Shown piece by piece: positions 18,655 to 27,196 of a stretch of DNA of 64,000 nucleotides. Position 1 is the first letter of the stretch. Each line of letters opens with the position of its first letter. Under the pieces are notes generated by a model that was not told where the DNA came from, did no database searches, and saw nothing but the letters and a program-made list of their open reading frames with translations. The translations under genes were made by a program, and so were the position numbers. The DNA comes from Pedococcus badiiscoriae (GTDB lineage: Bacteria; Actinomycetota; Actinomycetes; Actinomycetales; Dermatophilaceae), in the NCBI RefSeq assembly GCF_013408925.1, contig NZ_JACCAB010000001.1, positions 2,480,001 through 2,544,000 on the forward strand, read 5' to 3'.

Positions 18655-20187
18655 TCAGCCCGCGAGGGCAGCGACGCGGGCATCGAGGGCGGGGAACGCG
18701 CCGTCGCGCGCCGCCAACCGCGTCGCCTCCGCGCGTGCCTCGTCCCGGCGGCCGTCCTCGACCAGCTGGGCGAGCTGGTGGAAGTCGCGACGGTGCCCTT
18801 CGGCCCGCCGTCTCGCGTAGTCCACTGACTGTCCACGGGTCACCAGGAAGGCCCAGTCGCTGGAGAGGGCGTGGAACAGCGTCTGGAGCAGCTGGTCGAG
18901 ATCCGGCCTGCGGGTCTGCAGGCGGCCGGCGGCCCGTTCCCTCGCGACGACGTCGAGCCAGCGCCGTTGCAGCCACTCGTTCTCGTGGGCGATCTGGCGC
19001 ACGCCCGGACCGTCCCACACCGAGAAGTCCTTGCCGGCGCCCCACGACCCGGGACCGAGGTCGAGCTCGCCGGCGACGTGCCCGGCCGCGACCGCCTTCT
19101 CGACGGTGGTGACGGTCACGCCGGCCGCCCGCAGCGCACGGATCGCCCTGCCCAGGAACGCCGGACCTTCGTGCCACCAGTGACCGAACAGCTCGGTGTC
19201 GTATGCCGCGACGACCAGCCCCGGAGCGCCGGTCACCTCGCGGGCGTGGCCCAGCCTGGTCCGGACGGCGGCCACGAAGTGCTCCACGTCGGCGTCGACC
19301 TGGGCTGCGGCGGCCAGCGGGTCGTAGGGCGACTTGTGCTCGACGCCCACGTCGGGTTCGGTGATCGCCCACAGCCTGATCCCGGTGAACTCCTCGCGGG
19401 CGTGGAAGTCGCGATAGGCCGCGGCACCTGGGTAGCCGCTGCGCGAGGACCAGATGAGGTTGGTGACGTCCAGGTCACGGGGGACCGCCACGAGGTCGCT
19501 CCCGGTGACCCGCCACGCCCCGTGCGGGTGACCACCGGCATCACGGACGGTCTGCTCGTCAACCACGAAATGACCCACGCCGGTGGCGGTGAACGCCGGG
19601 GCCAGGGCGGGGGACCAGGCGCACTCCGGTGCCCAGATGCCTCGGGGCCGCGCGCCGTGTCGCCAGACGCTGTCGGCCAGGCCCGCCTCGAGGGCGACCC
19701 CGACGAGCTCGGGTTGGAGCAGGGGCAGCAGGGGATGTGCGGCCGGGCCACCGAGCAGCTCGACCACGCCCTCGTCGCGCAGGGATCGCAGCACGGGCGA
19801 GCCGCCTGCCCGCCACCGGGACTCCAGCAGGCGCTGGACCCGGTTCGCGGCGGCATACTCCACTGCCGCGGTCTCGCGACGGTGCGGATCGGCGTCGAAG
19901 CCCAGCTCGCGCGCCCGCTGCTGCCAGAGCCCGACCCACGTCCGGGTGTCCTGCCGCATCCGCCGGTGGTCGAGCTGGGCGGCGAGGACGGGGGTGACGC
20001 CGAGGGTGAGGACGTCGCGATGCCCTTCTGCCGCAAGGGAGTCCAGCTCGGAGACGAGCGGGACGTAGGACTCCGCCCAGGCCTGGAACAGCCACTCCTC
20101 GCCGAGCGGCCAGACCCCGTGCCCGGGCAGCCAGGGGAGGTGGGAGTGCAGGACGAGGCAGAAGGCGCCCGGCACCGAGGAAGTCAC
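18655..20187 (-). CDS. GH57-family alpha-glucan branching enzyme-like glucanotransferase
   Basis: A 510-residue family 57 protein, the archaeal/Thermus-type branching enzyme also found in mycobacteria (Rv3031). The N-terminal FCLVLHSHLPWLPGHGVWPLG is the HxH start of the GH57 barrel. RGIWAPECAWSPAL contains the nucleophile Glu. VVAAYDTELFGHWWHEGP carries the acid Asp. A helical C-terminal domain follows. It likely introduces alpha-1,6 branches in glycogen or a glucan lipid. GTG start at 20187; it converges on the acyltransferase gene. Confidence 0.88.
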   Translation of the reverse strand: MTSSVPGAFCLVLHSHLPWLPGHGVWPLGEEWLFQAWAESYVPLVSELDSLAAEGHRDVLTLGVTPVLAAQLDHRRMRQDTRTWVGLWQQRARELGFDADPHRRETAAVEYAAANRVQRLLESRWRAGGSPVLRSLRDEGVVELLGGPAAHPLLPLLQPELVGVALEAGLADSVWRHGARPRGIWAPECAWSPALAPAFTATGVGHFVVDEQTVRDAGGHPHGAWRVTGSDLVAVPRDLDVTNLIWSSRSGYPGAAAYRDFHAREEFTGIRLWAITEPDVGVEHKSPYDPLAAAAQVDADVEHFVAAVRTRLGHAREVTGAPGLVVAAYDTELFGHWWHEGPAFLGRAIRALRAAGVTVTTVEKAVAAGHVAGELDLGPGSWGAGKDFSVWDGPGVRQIAHENEWLQRRWLDVVARERAAGRLQTRRPDLDQLLQTLFHALSSDWAFLVTRGQSVDYARRRAEGHRRDFHQLAQLVEDGRRDEARAEATRLAARDGAFPALDARVAALAG

Positions 20188-20223
20188 AAGCCACCAGTGT
20201 GCCGCAGTCCGGGCCGGGGGGAG

Positions 20224-20262
20224 GCAGCCCCACAGCTCCGACGTCGCAGCCCCACAGCTCCG
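20224..20262. repeat. 17-bp exact direct repeat between GH57 and arfB genes
   Basis: GCAGCCCCACAGCTCCG occurs at 20224-20240 and again at 20246-20262, a 22-base period (about two helical turns). It lies between two divergently oriented starts, so it could be a regulator site. No regulator is identifiable. Confidence 0.6.
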
Positions 20263-20304
20263 GCGCACAGACGATGTGGGTCCGCGCTGTGGTGGAGTGG
20301 ACCC

Positions 20305-20790
20305 GTGACCACACCACCGGCGGGACGACCTCAGCCGGGCGCGGCCCTGTCCGTGCCGGCTGGTCCCGGCTTGCGCCACGGCATGGTCATCGATGCCGGC
20401 GAGCTCATCGAGCGGTTCTCGCGTTCCTCCGGCCCCGGTGGCCAAGGGGTCAACACCACCGACAGCCGGGTCGAGCTCGACTTCGACCCGAGCACGTCCC
20501 GCGCAGTCGCGGCGCTGCCCGAGGCGGCCCGCGGGCGGCTGCTGGACCGGCTCGCCCCCAGGCTCGTCGGCGGACGGCTGATCGTGGTCGCCTCCGAGCA
20601 CCGCTCCCAGCGGCAGAACCGGGTGGTCGCCCGGCAGCGCCTGGTCTCCCTGCTGCGGGAGGCCGCCGCTCCGGATCCGCCGACCCGGCGCCCCACCCGT
20701 CCTACCCTGGGCTCGCAGCGACGCCGGATCGAGGGCAAGAAGCGCCGGGGTCAGCTCAAGTCGGGCCGACGCGCTGTGGGCGACGACTGA
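20305..20790 (+). CDS. arfB: Alternative ribosome-rescue factor, peptidyl-tRNA hydrolase domain
   Basis: A 161-residue protein of the ArfB/YaeJ (mammalian ICT1) family, which hydrolyses peptidyl-tRNA on ribosomes stalled without a stop codon. The catalytic GGQ is in [19 protein letters not shown]. The basic C-terminal tail (RRRIEGKKRRGQLKSGRR) is what enters the empty mRNA channel in characterised members. It lacks a codon-recognition domain, unlike prfB. GTG 20305 is chosen because GGAG is 8 bases upstream and it gives the usual N-terminal segment. With ssrA/smpB, the organism carries two rescue routes. Confidence 0.85.
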   Translation: MTTPPAGRPQPGAALSVPAGPGLRHGMVIDAGELIERFSRSSGPGGQGVNTTDSRVELDFDPSTSRAVAALPEAARGRLLDRLAPRLVGGRLIVVASEHRSQRQNRVVARQRLVSLLREAAAPDPPTRRPTRPTLGSQRRRIEGKKRRGQLKSGRRAVGDD

Positions 20791-20930
20791 CAGGGCGCTC
20801 GCCGGCTGGTCCGCTGGACGGGCGGTGTGGGCGCCATCACCTCCGTCGGGCTTGCCCGGCCGGTCCCGTGGTGAGCGTCACGCGGTGCTGGCGTGTCGAT
20901 TCCGCGCAGGGGCTGTAAGGATGGCACCTG

Positions 20931-20963
20931 ACCAATTTCGATACCCACCAATTTCGATACCCA
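20931..20963. promoter_or_regulatory. Tandem 16-bp AT-rich repeat upstream of etfB
   Basis: ACCAATTTCGATACCC occurs twice, at 20931-20946 and 20948-20963, with a 17-base period. It stands out as AT-rich in a very GC-rich setting and lies 47 bases before the etfB start. It may be an operator or an activator site for the etfBA operon. No core promoter could be assigned confidently. Confidence 0.5.
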
Positions 20964-21009
20964 CTGTCGATCCCAGCGGTATCCACTCCCAGAAGGGGAC
21001 GATCAGCGC

Positions 21010-21792
21010 ATGAACATCGTCGTCTGCGTGAAGTACGTGCCGGACGCACAGTCCGACCGCACGTTCAACGACTCCGACAACACCACCGACCGGGTGGGCG
21101 TTGACGGTCTGCTGTCCGAGCTCGACGAGTACGCCGTCGAGGAGGCCCTCAAGCTCGTGGAGGCCGGAGAGGGTGAGGTGACCGTGGTCACCGTCGGCCC
21201 CGACCAGGCTGCCGATGCCCTGAAGAAGGCCCTGCAGATGGGGGCCGACAAGGCCGTGCACGTCAAGGACGACGCGATCCACGGCTCTGACGCCGTGGCC
21301 ACCTCCCTCGTCCTGGCCGAGGCCATCAAGAAGACCGGCACCCCTGACCTCGTCATCACCGGCATGGCGTCCACCGACGGCACGATGAGCGTCGTCCCGG
21401 CCATGCTCGCCGAGCGCCTCGGCCTGCCGCAGGTGACGTTCGCCTCGGAGCTGGCCGTCGACGGGTCCACCGTGACGATCCGTCGCGACGGGGACGCCGC
21501 CTCGGAGACGATCGTCGCGTCGCTGCCGGCGCTGGTGTCGGTCACCGACCAGATCAACGAGCCGCGCTACCCCTCGTTCAAGGGGATCATGGCCGCGAAG
21601 AAGAAGCCGGTCGAGGAATGGGCCCTGGCCGACCTCGGCATCGACGCCTCGCAGGTCGGCCTGGACGCCGCCTGGACCAAGGTCGAGTCGTTCACCAAGC
21701 GGCCCCCGCGCGAGCAGGGCCAGATCGTCACCGACGAGGGCGACGGCGGCACCAAGCTCGCCGAGTTCCTGTCCGCGCAGAAGTTCATCTGA
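21010..21792 (+). CDS. etfB: Electron transfer flavoprotein beta subunit
   Basis: Forms the AMP/FAD-binding ETF heterodimer with EtfA, accepting electrons from acyl-CoA dehydrogenases. The product is 260 residues, beginning MNIVVCVKYVPDAQ. DEYAVEEALKLVE and the TGMASTDGTMSVVPAMLAE segment are typical of the beta subunit. The adenosine-binding loop VTVGPDQAADALKKALQMGAD is present. It precedes etfA by 46 bases. The M. tuberculosis equivalents (fixA/fixB) sit near iscS and mnmA, as here. Confidence 0.95.
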   Translation: MNIVVCVKYVPDAQSDRTFNDSDNTTDRVGVDGLLSELDEYAVEEALKLVEAGEGEVTVVTVGPDQAADALKKALQMGADKAVHVKDDAIHGSDAVATSLVLAEAIKKTGTPDLVITGMASTDGTMSVVPAMLAERLGLPQVTFASELAVDGSTVTIRRDGDAASETIVASLPALVSVTDQINEPRYPSFKGIMAAKKKPVEEWALADLGIDASQVGLDAAWTKVESFTKRPPREQGQIVTDEGDGGTKLAEFLSAQKFI

Positions 21793-21838
21793 GCCGACCA
21801 GCCTGAGCTGCCGGACAGACCGAAGAGAGGAACCACTC

Positions 21839-22798
21839 ATGGCTGAAGTACTCGTCCTGGTCGACCACGCGAACGGCACCGTTCGCAAGACCACCTCGGA
21901 ACTGCTCACCATCGCCCGCCGCCTCGGCGAGCCCAGCGCCGTGTTCGTCGGCGACGGGTTCGACGCGGCGAAGGAGACGCTGGCCAAGTACGGCGCGGAG
22001 AAGGTCTACCGCGTCGAGTCCGCCGACGTCACCGACTACCTCGTCGCCCCGCAGGCCGAGCTGCTCGCCCAGCTCGTGGAGAAGACCTCCGCTGCCGCCG
22101 TGCTCATCCCGAGCAACAGCGCCGGCAAGGAGATCGCTGCGCGGCTCGCGATCAAGACCGACTCGGGCCTGATCACCGACGCCGTCGACGTGCAGGCGGG
22201 TGAGGGCGGTGGCGTGTCCACCACCCAGTCCGTCTTCGCGGGCTCCTACAGCGTCAAGTCGGTCGTCACCAAGGGCACGCCGATCATCACGGTCAAGCCC
22301 AACTCGGCCACCCCCGAGGAGGCAGCCGGCGCGGCCGCCGACGAGGTGTTCGAGCCGACCATCTCCGAGGCCGCCAAGGGCGCCAAGGTCACCGAGTCCA
22401 AGCCCAAGGAGGCCACCGGCCGTCCCGAGCTGACCGAGGCCGCGATCGTGGTCTCCGGCGGTCGTGGCACCGGCGGCGACTTCTCCCCGGTCGAGACCTT
22501 CGCGGACTCGCTCGGTGCCGCGGTGGGTGCCTCGCGCGCCGCCGTCGACGCCGGCTGGTACCCGCACACCTCGCAGGTGGGCCAGACCGGCAAGCAGGTC
22601 TCCCCGCAGCTGTACGTCGCGTGTGGCATCTCCGGCGCCATCCAGCACCGCGCGGGCATGCAGACGTCCAAGACGATCATCGCGATCAACAAGGACGAGG
22701 AGGCCCCGATCTTCGAGCTCGTCGACTTCGGTGTCGTGGGCGACCTCTTCACGGTCCTCCCGCAGGCCACCGAGGCCGTCAACGCCGCCAAGGGCTGA
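21839..22798 (+). CDS. etfA: Electron transfer flavoprotein alpha subunit
   Basis: FAD-binding ETF subunit of 319 residues. The C-terminal FAD domain shows VVSGGRGTGGDFSPVETFAD, GWYPHTSQVGQTGKQVSPQL and IAINKDEEAPIFELVDFGVVGDL, which are the conserved FAD contacts. AAGAGAGGAA lies just before ATG 21839. The operon ends with a strong hairpin 32 bases after the stop. Confidence 0.96.
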   Translation: MAEVLVLVDHANGTVRKTTSELLTIARRLGEPSAVFVGDGFDAAKETLAKYGAEKVYRVESADVTDYLVAPQAELLAQLVEKTSAAAVLIPSNSAGKEIAARLAIKTDSGLITDAVDVQAGEGGGVSTTQSVFAGSYSVKSVVTKGTPIITVKPNSATPEEAAGAAADEVFEPTISEAAKGAKVTESKPKEATGRPELTEAAIVVSGGRGTGGDFSPVETFADSLGAAVGASRAAVDAGWYPHTSQVGQTGKQVSPQLYVACGISGAIQHRAGMQTSKTIIAINKDEEAPIFELVDFGVVGDLFTVLPQATEAVNAAKG

Positions 22799-22829
22799 CC
22801 GCCCAGGGGTGACCGACCCCGCACAGATC

Positions 22830-22862
22830 GAAGGCCCCCGACCACGCCGGTCGGGGGCCTTC
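22830..22862 (+). terminator. Strong hairpin terminator after etfA
   Basis: A 14-bp perfect GC-rich stem beginning GAAGGCCCCCGACC with a 5-base loop, directly downstream of etfA. Its position and strength mark it as the transcription terminator of etfBA. Confidence 0.82.
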
Positions 22863-22888
22863 GGTGTGTGCGGGTCTGTCCGTCTGCG

Positions 22889-22967
22889 GGTCTGTGCACA
22901 GAGGCTCGTCATGCTGCCCAGAGACCTGCTCTCTGCGCAGTAGGCGCGAGGTCTGTGCACAGAGGCT
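22889..22967. repeat. Two 18-bp direct repeats with a palindromic core in the etfA-subtilase gap
   Basis: The 345-base gap between etfA and the subtilase gene holds two copies of GGTCTGTGCACAGAGGCT at 22889-22906 and 22950-22967. Each copy contains the palindrome TCTGTGCACAGA. A lone GTATGCCG octamer follows at about 22973. The gap is bounded by terminator hairpins on both sides, so this is unlikely to be a promoter of either flanking gene. A small RNA or protein-binding site is possible. Confidence 0.55.
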
Positions 22968-23015
22968 TTTGGGTATGCCGTGTGTGGGCGCGGAGGCTGG
23001 GTACGCCCCGCCCAG

Positions 23016-23052
23016 GAACGCCCCGGACCACAGGGGGTGGTCCGGGGCGTTC
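23016..23052 (-). terminator. Hairpin terminator downstream of the subtilase gene
   Basis: A 15-bp perfect stem starting GAACGCCCCGGACCA with a 7-base loop. It lies 92 bases beyond the stop of the minus-strand subtilase gene and probably ends its transcript. Confidence 0.68.
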
Positions 23053-23143
23053 ACCCGGTCTGCGTCGTACGACCGCAGGTACCGGGGGGAGGTTCCCGGG
23101 TCCCCCTCACAGGGCCCGGGACCCTCGTACCTTCCGCTGGCTG

Positions 23144-24604
23144 CTAGCGGATGGCATTGGCGGCAGCGACGACGTCGACCAGGCCGTGGCCCTTGTCGAA
23201 GCTCGTCGTGCCGTTGGTGCCCGCTTCGTACGGCGCACCATTCGTGTACTTGTAGGCGGTGGACTCGATGGCGGCCTCGACCTGCGCCGGGGTGGCGTTC
23301 GGGTTGGCCTGGAAGAGCTGCGCGACGATGCCCGAGATGTGTGGGGTGGCCATCGAGGTGCCGCTGATCGTGTTGTAGTCGCCGCCGTCCTTGGGGTCGA
23401 GCCCCGACGAACAGATCGGCAGGTAGATGCGGCACGAGCTGGTGATCGACTCACCGGGCGCGGAGATGTCCGGGTAGGTGGACTGGTCGCCGGCCTTGCC
23501 GCGGCTGGAGAACGTCGAGACGGTGCCGTCACGGGTGCCGGTGTTCTGGTCGAAGTACGAGGCGACCGAGATGATGCCGGGCGTCGGGTCCTTGGCGGGC
23601 GGGTTGGACAGGTCCTTGGACCCGTCGCCGCCGTCGTTGCCGTTGGCCCAGACCGTGACCACGCCCTCCTTGACCAGGGCGCGCTGCAGCTTGACCGTCG
23701 CGGAGTTCGGGTCGAAGGCGCCACCGCCGGTGGGGCCGTAGGAGTTCGACGTCACCTTGATCGGCGGGCACTTGCTGACCGCGACGCCCGCACCGCACGG
23801 GGCGTTGTGGTTCTCGAGCACCCAGTTCAGCGCCGCGTCGGCGCCGATGATGAAGAGCACCGCACCGGTGCTGATGCTGACCAGGCTCGCCCCAGGGGCG
23901 GCGCCGTGCATCTTGGTGCCGTCGGACAGCGTGACGTCGCGACCGGCGACGATCCCGTTGACGTGCATGCCGTGCCCGCCGCCGGAGACCAGGTCGGTGT
24001 CGGCCGAACCGGCATCGACGGGCGCGCAGGTGCTCTCCGTCACCGGCTCGCAGACCATCTTGAGGTTCTTGACCACGGCGGAGGTGCCGTCGGGGTTCTT
24101 CAGGAACGGGTGGGTCGGGTCGACGCCGGAGTCGATCACGGCGACCGAGACCCCCTTGCCGTCGAGGGCGGTGCCGTCGGCCCCGGTGAGGGTGTTGCGC
24201 GCCTCGTCGCCGCGGGTGGCCTTGTTGGAGGTCGACAGCAGCATCTCGATGGGCTGGTTGCCCTCGACGTACGTCACGCCGGGCTGCGACCGGACCGCCT
24301 GCACCTGGGTGGGCAGTCCCGTGGCGACGACGACGCCGATCTTCTCGAAGGTCGTCACCCGGCGCAGGCCGGCAGCCTGCACCGCGCGGGTGGCGGCGGC
24401 CGTGTCGGTGCCGTGCACGAGCACGGTGGTCGGGGTTGCGGACTTGAGCGTGCCCAGCTGGGAGGCCAGCCAGGGCTGGACAGGGGCGAGGGAGCTGCCG
24501 GAGGACATCAGGCCCGCCGAAGCGGGCGTTGCGAGGGCCATCACGGCCAGAGCAGCCGTGGCAGTCATCGCGACGACTGCCCGGGTTCTCTTCACGGAGT
24601 GCAT
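23144..24604 (-). CDS. Secreted S8 subtilisin-family serine protease
   Basis: A 486-residue exported subtilase. The signal peptide (MHSVKRTRAVVAMTATAAL to about PASA) precedes an inhibitor-like propeptide (residues about 45-120). The catalytic triad is visible: Asp in VAVIDSGVDPTHP (about 158), His in GGGHGMHVNGIVAG (about 212) and Ser in ISGTSMATPHISG (about 425). Two cysteine pairs lie between them. ATG 24604 is supported by AGGAAGGGA upstream. The gene stands alone between two terminator hairpins and the cysteine desulfurase promoter. It probably degrades extracellular protein. Confidence 0.92.
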   Translation of the reverse strand: MHSVKRTRAVVAMTATAALAVMALATPASAGLMSSGSSLAPVQPWLASQLGTLKSATPTTVLVHGTDTAAATRAVQAAGLRRVTTFEKIGVVVATGLPTQVQAVRSQPGVTYVEGNQPIEMLLSTSNKATRGDEARNTLTGADGTALDGKGVSVAVIDSGVDPTHPFLKNPDGTSAVVKNLKMVCEPVTESTCAPVDAGSADTDLVSGGGHGMHVNGIVAGRDVTLSDGTKMHGAAPGASLVSISTGAVLFIIGADAALNWVLENHNAPCGAGVAVSKCPPIKVTSNSYGPTGGGAFDPNSATVKLQRALVKEGVVTVWANGNDGGDGSKDLSNPPAKDPTPGIISVASYFDQNTGTRDGTVSTFSSRGKAGDQSTYPDISAPGESITSSCRIYLPICSSGLDPKDGGDYNTISGTSMATPHISGIVAQLFQANPNATPAQVEAAIESTAYKYTNGAPYEAGTNGTTSFDKGHGLVDVVAAANAIR

Positions 24605-24790
24605 GTAGTTCCCTTCCTGAGACCAGCACTGGTTTCGGTCGGTACGCCGTGTCCAACGAGAGGCGAAGCGAGCGGTTACGCCCGGTAGGTCAAGGGCGGG
24701 TCAGGAAACAGTCGGCTCCCAGGCCGCCGGTGACGGGTCGCGATCGCCCGCCCACGCCCGGCTTCGTCCGGGGCCTGGGTAGTGGACGAG

Positions 24791-24796
24791 TAAACT
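24791..24796 (+). promoter_or_regulatory. Probable -10 box of a leaderless cysteine desulfurase transcript
   Basis: TAAACT lies 7 bases before GTG 24804, the spacing expected when transcription starts at the start codon. There is no Shine-Dalgarno before the GTG, which agrees with a leaderless mRNA. The -35 element is not clear. Confidence 0.45.
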
Positions 24797-24803
24797 TTCG
24801 ACG

Positions 24804-25991
24804 GTGACCGCCTACCTCGACCATGCCGCCACCACGCCGATGCTCCCATCGGCCATCGCGGCCATGGTCGACCAGCTGGCCACGACCGGCAACGCGTCCT
24901 CGCTGCACACCTCGGGCCGGATGGCCCGCCGGGTCGTCGAGGAGTCGCGAGAGCGACTGGCCAAGGCCCTCGGGGCGCGCCCGTCGGAGGTCGTCTTCAC
25001 CTCCGGGGGCACCGAGTCCGACAACCTGGCCGTCGCCGGGACCTTCGAGGCGCGACGCGAGGCGGACCCCGGCCGCGTCCGGATCGTCTGCAGCGCCATC
25101 GAGCACCACGCCGTCCTCGACTGCGTCGAGCACCTGGTCGCCCAGGAGGGGGCCAAGGTGACCTGGGTCGAGCCCGACGCCCTGGGCTTCATCACGCCGG
25201 GCGCGGTCCGCGCTGCCATCGAGGAGGACCCCGACTCGGTGGCTCTGGTCACGGTCATGTGGGCCAACAACGAGGTCGGCACCGTCCAGCCGGTGGCAGA
25301 GCTCGCGGCGCTGGCGCACGAGTTCGGCGTGCCGTTCCACACCGACGCCGTCCAGGCCGCGGGCCACCTCCCGGTGGACTTCGCCCAGTCGGGGGCTGAC
25401 CTGATGACCGTGACCGGCCACAAGGTCGGCGGGCCGCTGGGCGTGGGGGCGCTGCTGGTCCGTCGCGACGTCGTCGTGGTGCCGCAGAGCTTCGGCGGGG
25501 GACAGGAGCGTCAGATCCGCAGTGGGACCCTGGACGTCCCCGCGATCCGTGCGTTCGCCGTCGCCATGGAGGAGGCCGTCGAGACCGTCCCGGTGGAGGG
25601 ACCTCGGCTGATGGCGTTGCGGGACAGGCTGATCCGCTCTGCCATGGACCTCGGCTACGAGATCACAGCGACGGGCGCATGGGAGGCCGGCGACGGCATA
25701 CACCGGCTGCCCGGCAACGCCCACCTGCTCGTGCCCGGCTGCGAAGGTGACTCGCTGCTCTACCTCCTCGACGCCGCGGGGGTCGAGTGCTCGACCGGTT
25801 CGGCGTGCCAGGCGGGAGTGCCGCAGCCGTCCCACGTGCTGCTCGCGATGGGCATCCCGGAGGGCTCCGCGCGCGGTGCCCTGCGGCTGACGTTCGGCCA
25901 CACCTCGACCGACGCCGACGTCGACGCGGTGCTGGCCGCACTGCCCGCCGCGATCGACCGCGCGCGTCGAGCCAGCGGGTGGACCGGCTGA
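24804..25991 (+). CDS. iscS: Cysteine desulfurase (IscS/NifS family)
   Basis: PLP enzyme that releases sulfur from cysteine as an enzyme persulfide, for tRNA thiolation and Fe-S assembly. It is 395 residues and begins [16 protein letters not shown]. The PLP lysine is in [11 protein letters not shown] at about residue 206. The persulfide cysteine lies in [12 protein letters not shown] at about residues 329-335. The stop overlaps the mnmA start, a direct sign that the sulfur goes to MnmA. The same iscS-mnmA pairing is found in M. tuberculosis. Confidence 0.94.
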   Translation: MTAYLDHAATTPMLPSAIAAMVDQLATTGNASSLHTSGRMARRVVEESRERLAKALGARPSEVVFTSGGTESDNLAVAGTFEARREADPGRVRIVCSAIEHHAVLDCVEHLVAQEGAKVTWVEPDALGFITPGAVRAAIEEDPDSVALVTVMWANNEVGTVQPVAELAALAHEFGVPFHTDAVQAAGHLPVDFAQSGADLMTVTGHKVGGPLGVGALLVRRDVVVVPQSFGGGQERQIRSGTLDVPAIRAFAVAMEEAVETVPVEGPRLMALRDRLIRSAMDLGYEITATGAWEAGDGIHRLPGNAHLLVPGCEGDSLLYLLDAAGVECSTGSACQAGVPQPSHVLLAMGIPEGSARGALRLTFGHTSTDADVDAVLAALPAAIDRARRASGWTG

Positions 25992-27076
25992 TGCGGGTCG
26001 TCGCCGCGATGTCCGGCGGGGTCGACTCCGCCGTCGCGGCCGGACGGATGCTCGACGCGGGGCACGAGGTCGTCGGCGTGCACCTCGCCCTGTCGCAGAG
26101 CGCAGCGACGCTGCGTGAGTCGGCCCGTGGCTGCTGCACGATCGAGGACGCGGGAGACGCGCGCAGGGTCGCTGACGTGCTCGGGATCCCGTTCTACGTC
26201 TGGGACATGGCAGAGCGGTTCAAGCGTGACGTGATGGAGGACTTCGTCGCGGAGTACTCCGCTGGCCGCACCCCGAACCCGTGCCTGCGCTGCAACGAGA
26301 AGATCAAGTTCTCCGCTCTGCTCGACAAGGCAGTGGCCCTCGGCTTCGACGCCGTGGCGACCGGTCACTACGCGCAGGTCGTCGAGCGTGACGACGGCGG
26401 GCGCGAGCTGCACCGGGCGGTCGACATGGCCAAGGACCAGTCCTACGTGCTGGGCGTGCTCGACGCCGACCAGCTGGCCCGGGCGTTCTTCCCCCTGGGT
26501 GACACCACGAAGCCCGACATCCGCGCGGAGGCGAGGGAGCGCGGCTTCTACATCGCGAGCAAGCCCGACTCGCACGACATCTGCTTCATCGCCGACGGCG
26601 ACACCCGCGGCTGGCTCACCTCGCGACTGGGGGAGCAGCCCGGCGAGATCGTCGACGCCGAGACGGGCGAGGTCGTCGGCGCGCACCGGGGCGCGTACGC
26701 CTACACCGTCGGTCAGCGACGCGGGCTCGGCCTCGACCGGTCGGTCATGGACGGCGACCCTCGCTACGTCGTCTCCGTCGACGCCGCTGCCAACCGGGTC
26801 ATGATCGGCACGTCGGATCTGTTGGGGGTCAACGCGATTCGTGGTGACCATGCCCGCTGGTGCGGGCCGCCCCCCGAGGGCGTGGTCGAGCTGGGCGCCC
26901 AGGTGCGCGCCCACGGCGAGGAGGTGCCCGCGCAGGCGTGGGCCTCCGGAGACGACGTGCAGGTGCGTCTCGCGGGTCGTCTCCGCGGGGTCGCTCCCGG
27001 CCAGTCCGTGGTCCTGTACGACGGGACGCGCGTGGTCGGTTCGGCCACGATCGCGTCGGCCTGGCTCGAGAGGTAG
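25991..27076 (+). CDS. mnmA: tRNA (5-methylaminomethyl-2-thiouridylate) methyltransferase / tRNA 2-thiouridylase
   Basis: Thiolates U34 of Lys, Glu and Gln tRNAs using sulfur relayed from the desulfurase. The 361-residue protein has the PP-loop [14 protein letters not shown], the catalytic Cys in [11 protein letters not shown] (about 97) and the second Cys in [12 protein letters not shown] (about 197). ATG 25991 overlaps the previous stop as TGATG. The gene's last bases run into a block of repeated GCTCG units. Confidence 0.94.
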   Translation: MRVVAAMSGGVDSAVAAGRMLDAGHEVVGVHLALSQSAATLRESARGCCTIEDAGDARRVADVLGIPFYVWDMAERFKRDVMEDFVAEYSAGRTPNPCLRCNEKIKFSALLDKAVALGFDAVATGHYAQVVERDDGGRELHRAVDMAKDQSYVLGVLDADQLARAFFPLGDTTKPDIRAEARERGFYIASKPDSHDICFIADGDTRGWLTSRLGEQPGEIVDAETGEVVGAHRGAYAYTVGQRRGLGLDRSVMDGDPRYVVSVDAAANRVMIGTSDLLGVNAIRGDHARWCGPPPEGVVELGAQVRAHGEEVPAQAWASGDDVQVRLAGRLRGVAPGQSVVLYDGTRVVGSATIASAWLER

Positions 27077-27142
27077 CTCGAGCTAGCTCGAGACCTGGCT
27101 CGGGGGCAGCTCGAGGGGGTGGCTCGCGCGGGTGGCTCGAGG
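27063..27142. repeat. Block of seven degenerate GCTCGAG units at the mnmA 3' end
   Basis: Seven copies of (A/G)GCTCG(A/G/C)G lie within 80 bases, starting in the last codons of mnmA and extending into the following gap. They are irregularly spaced by 8-15 bases. The copies are self-complementary (CTCGAG), so several small hairpins could form. The role is unknown. Confidence 0.5.
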
Positions 27143-27196
27143 GCGCGGGCAGCGCCGACGGCCGAGGGTGGCATCATCGCTGGTCAGGAGGTAGTG

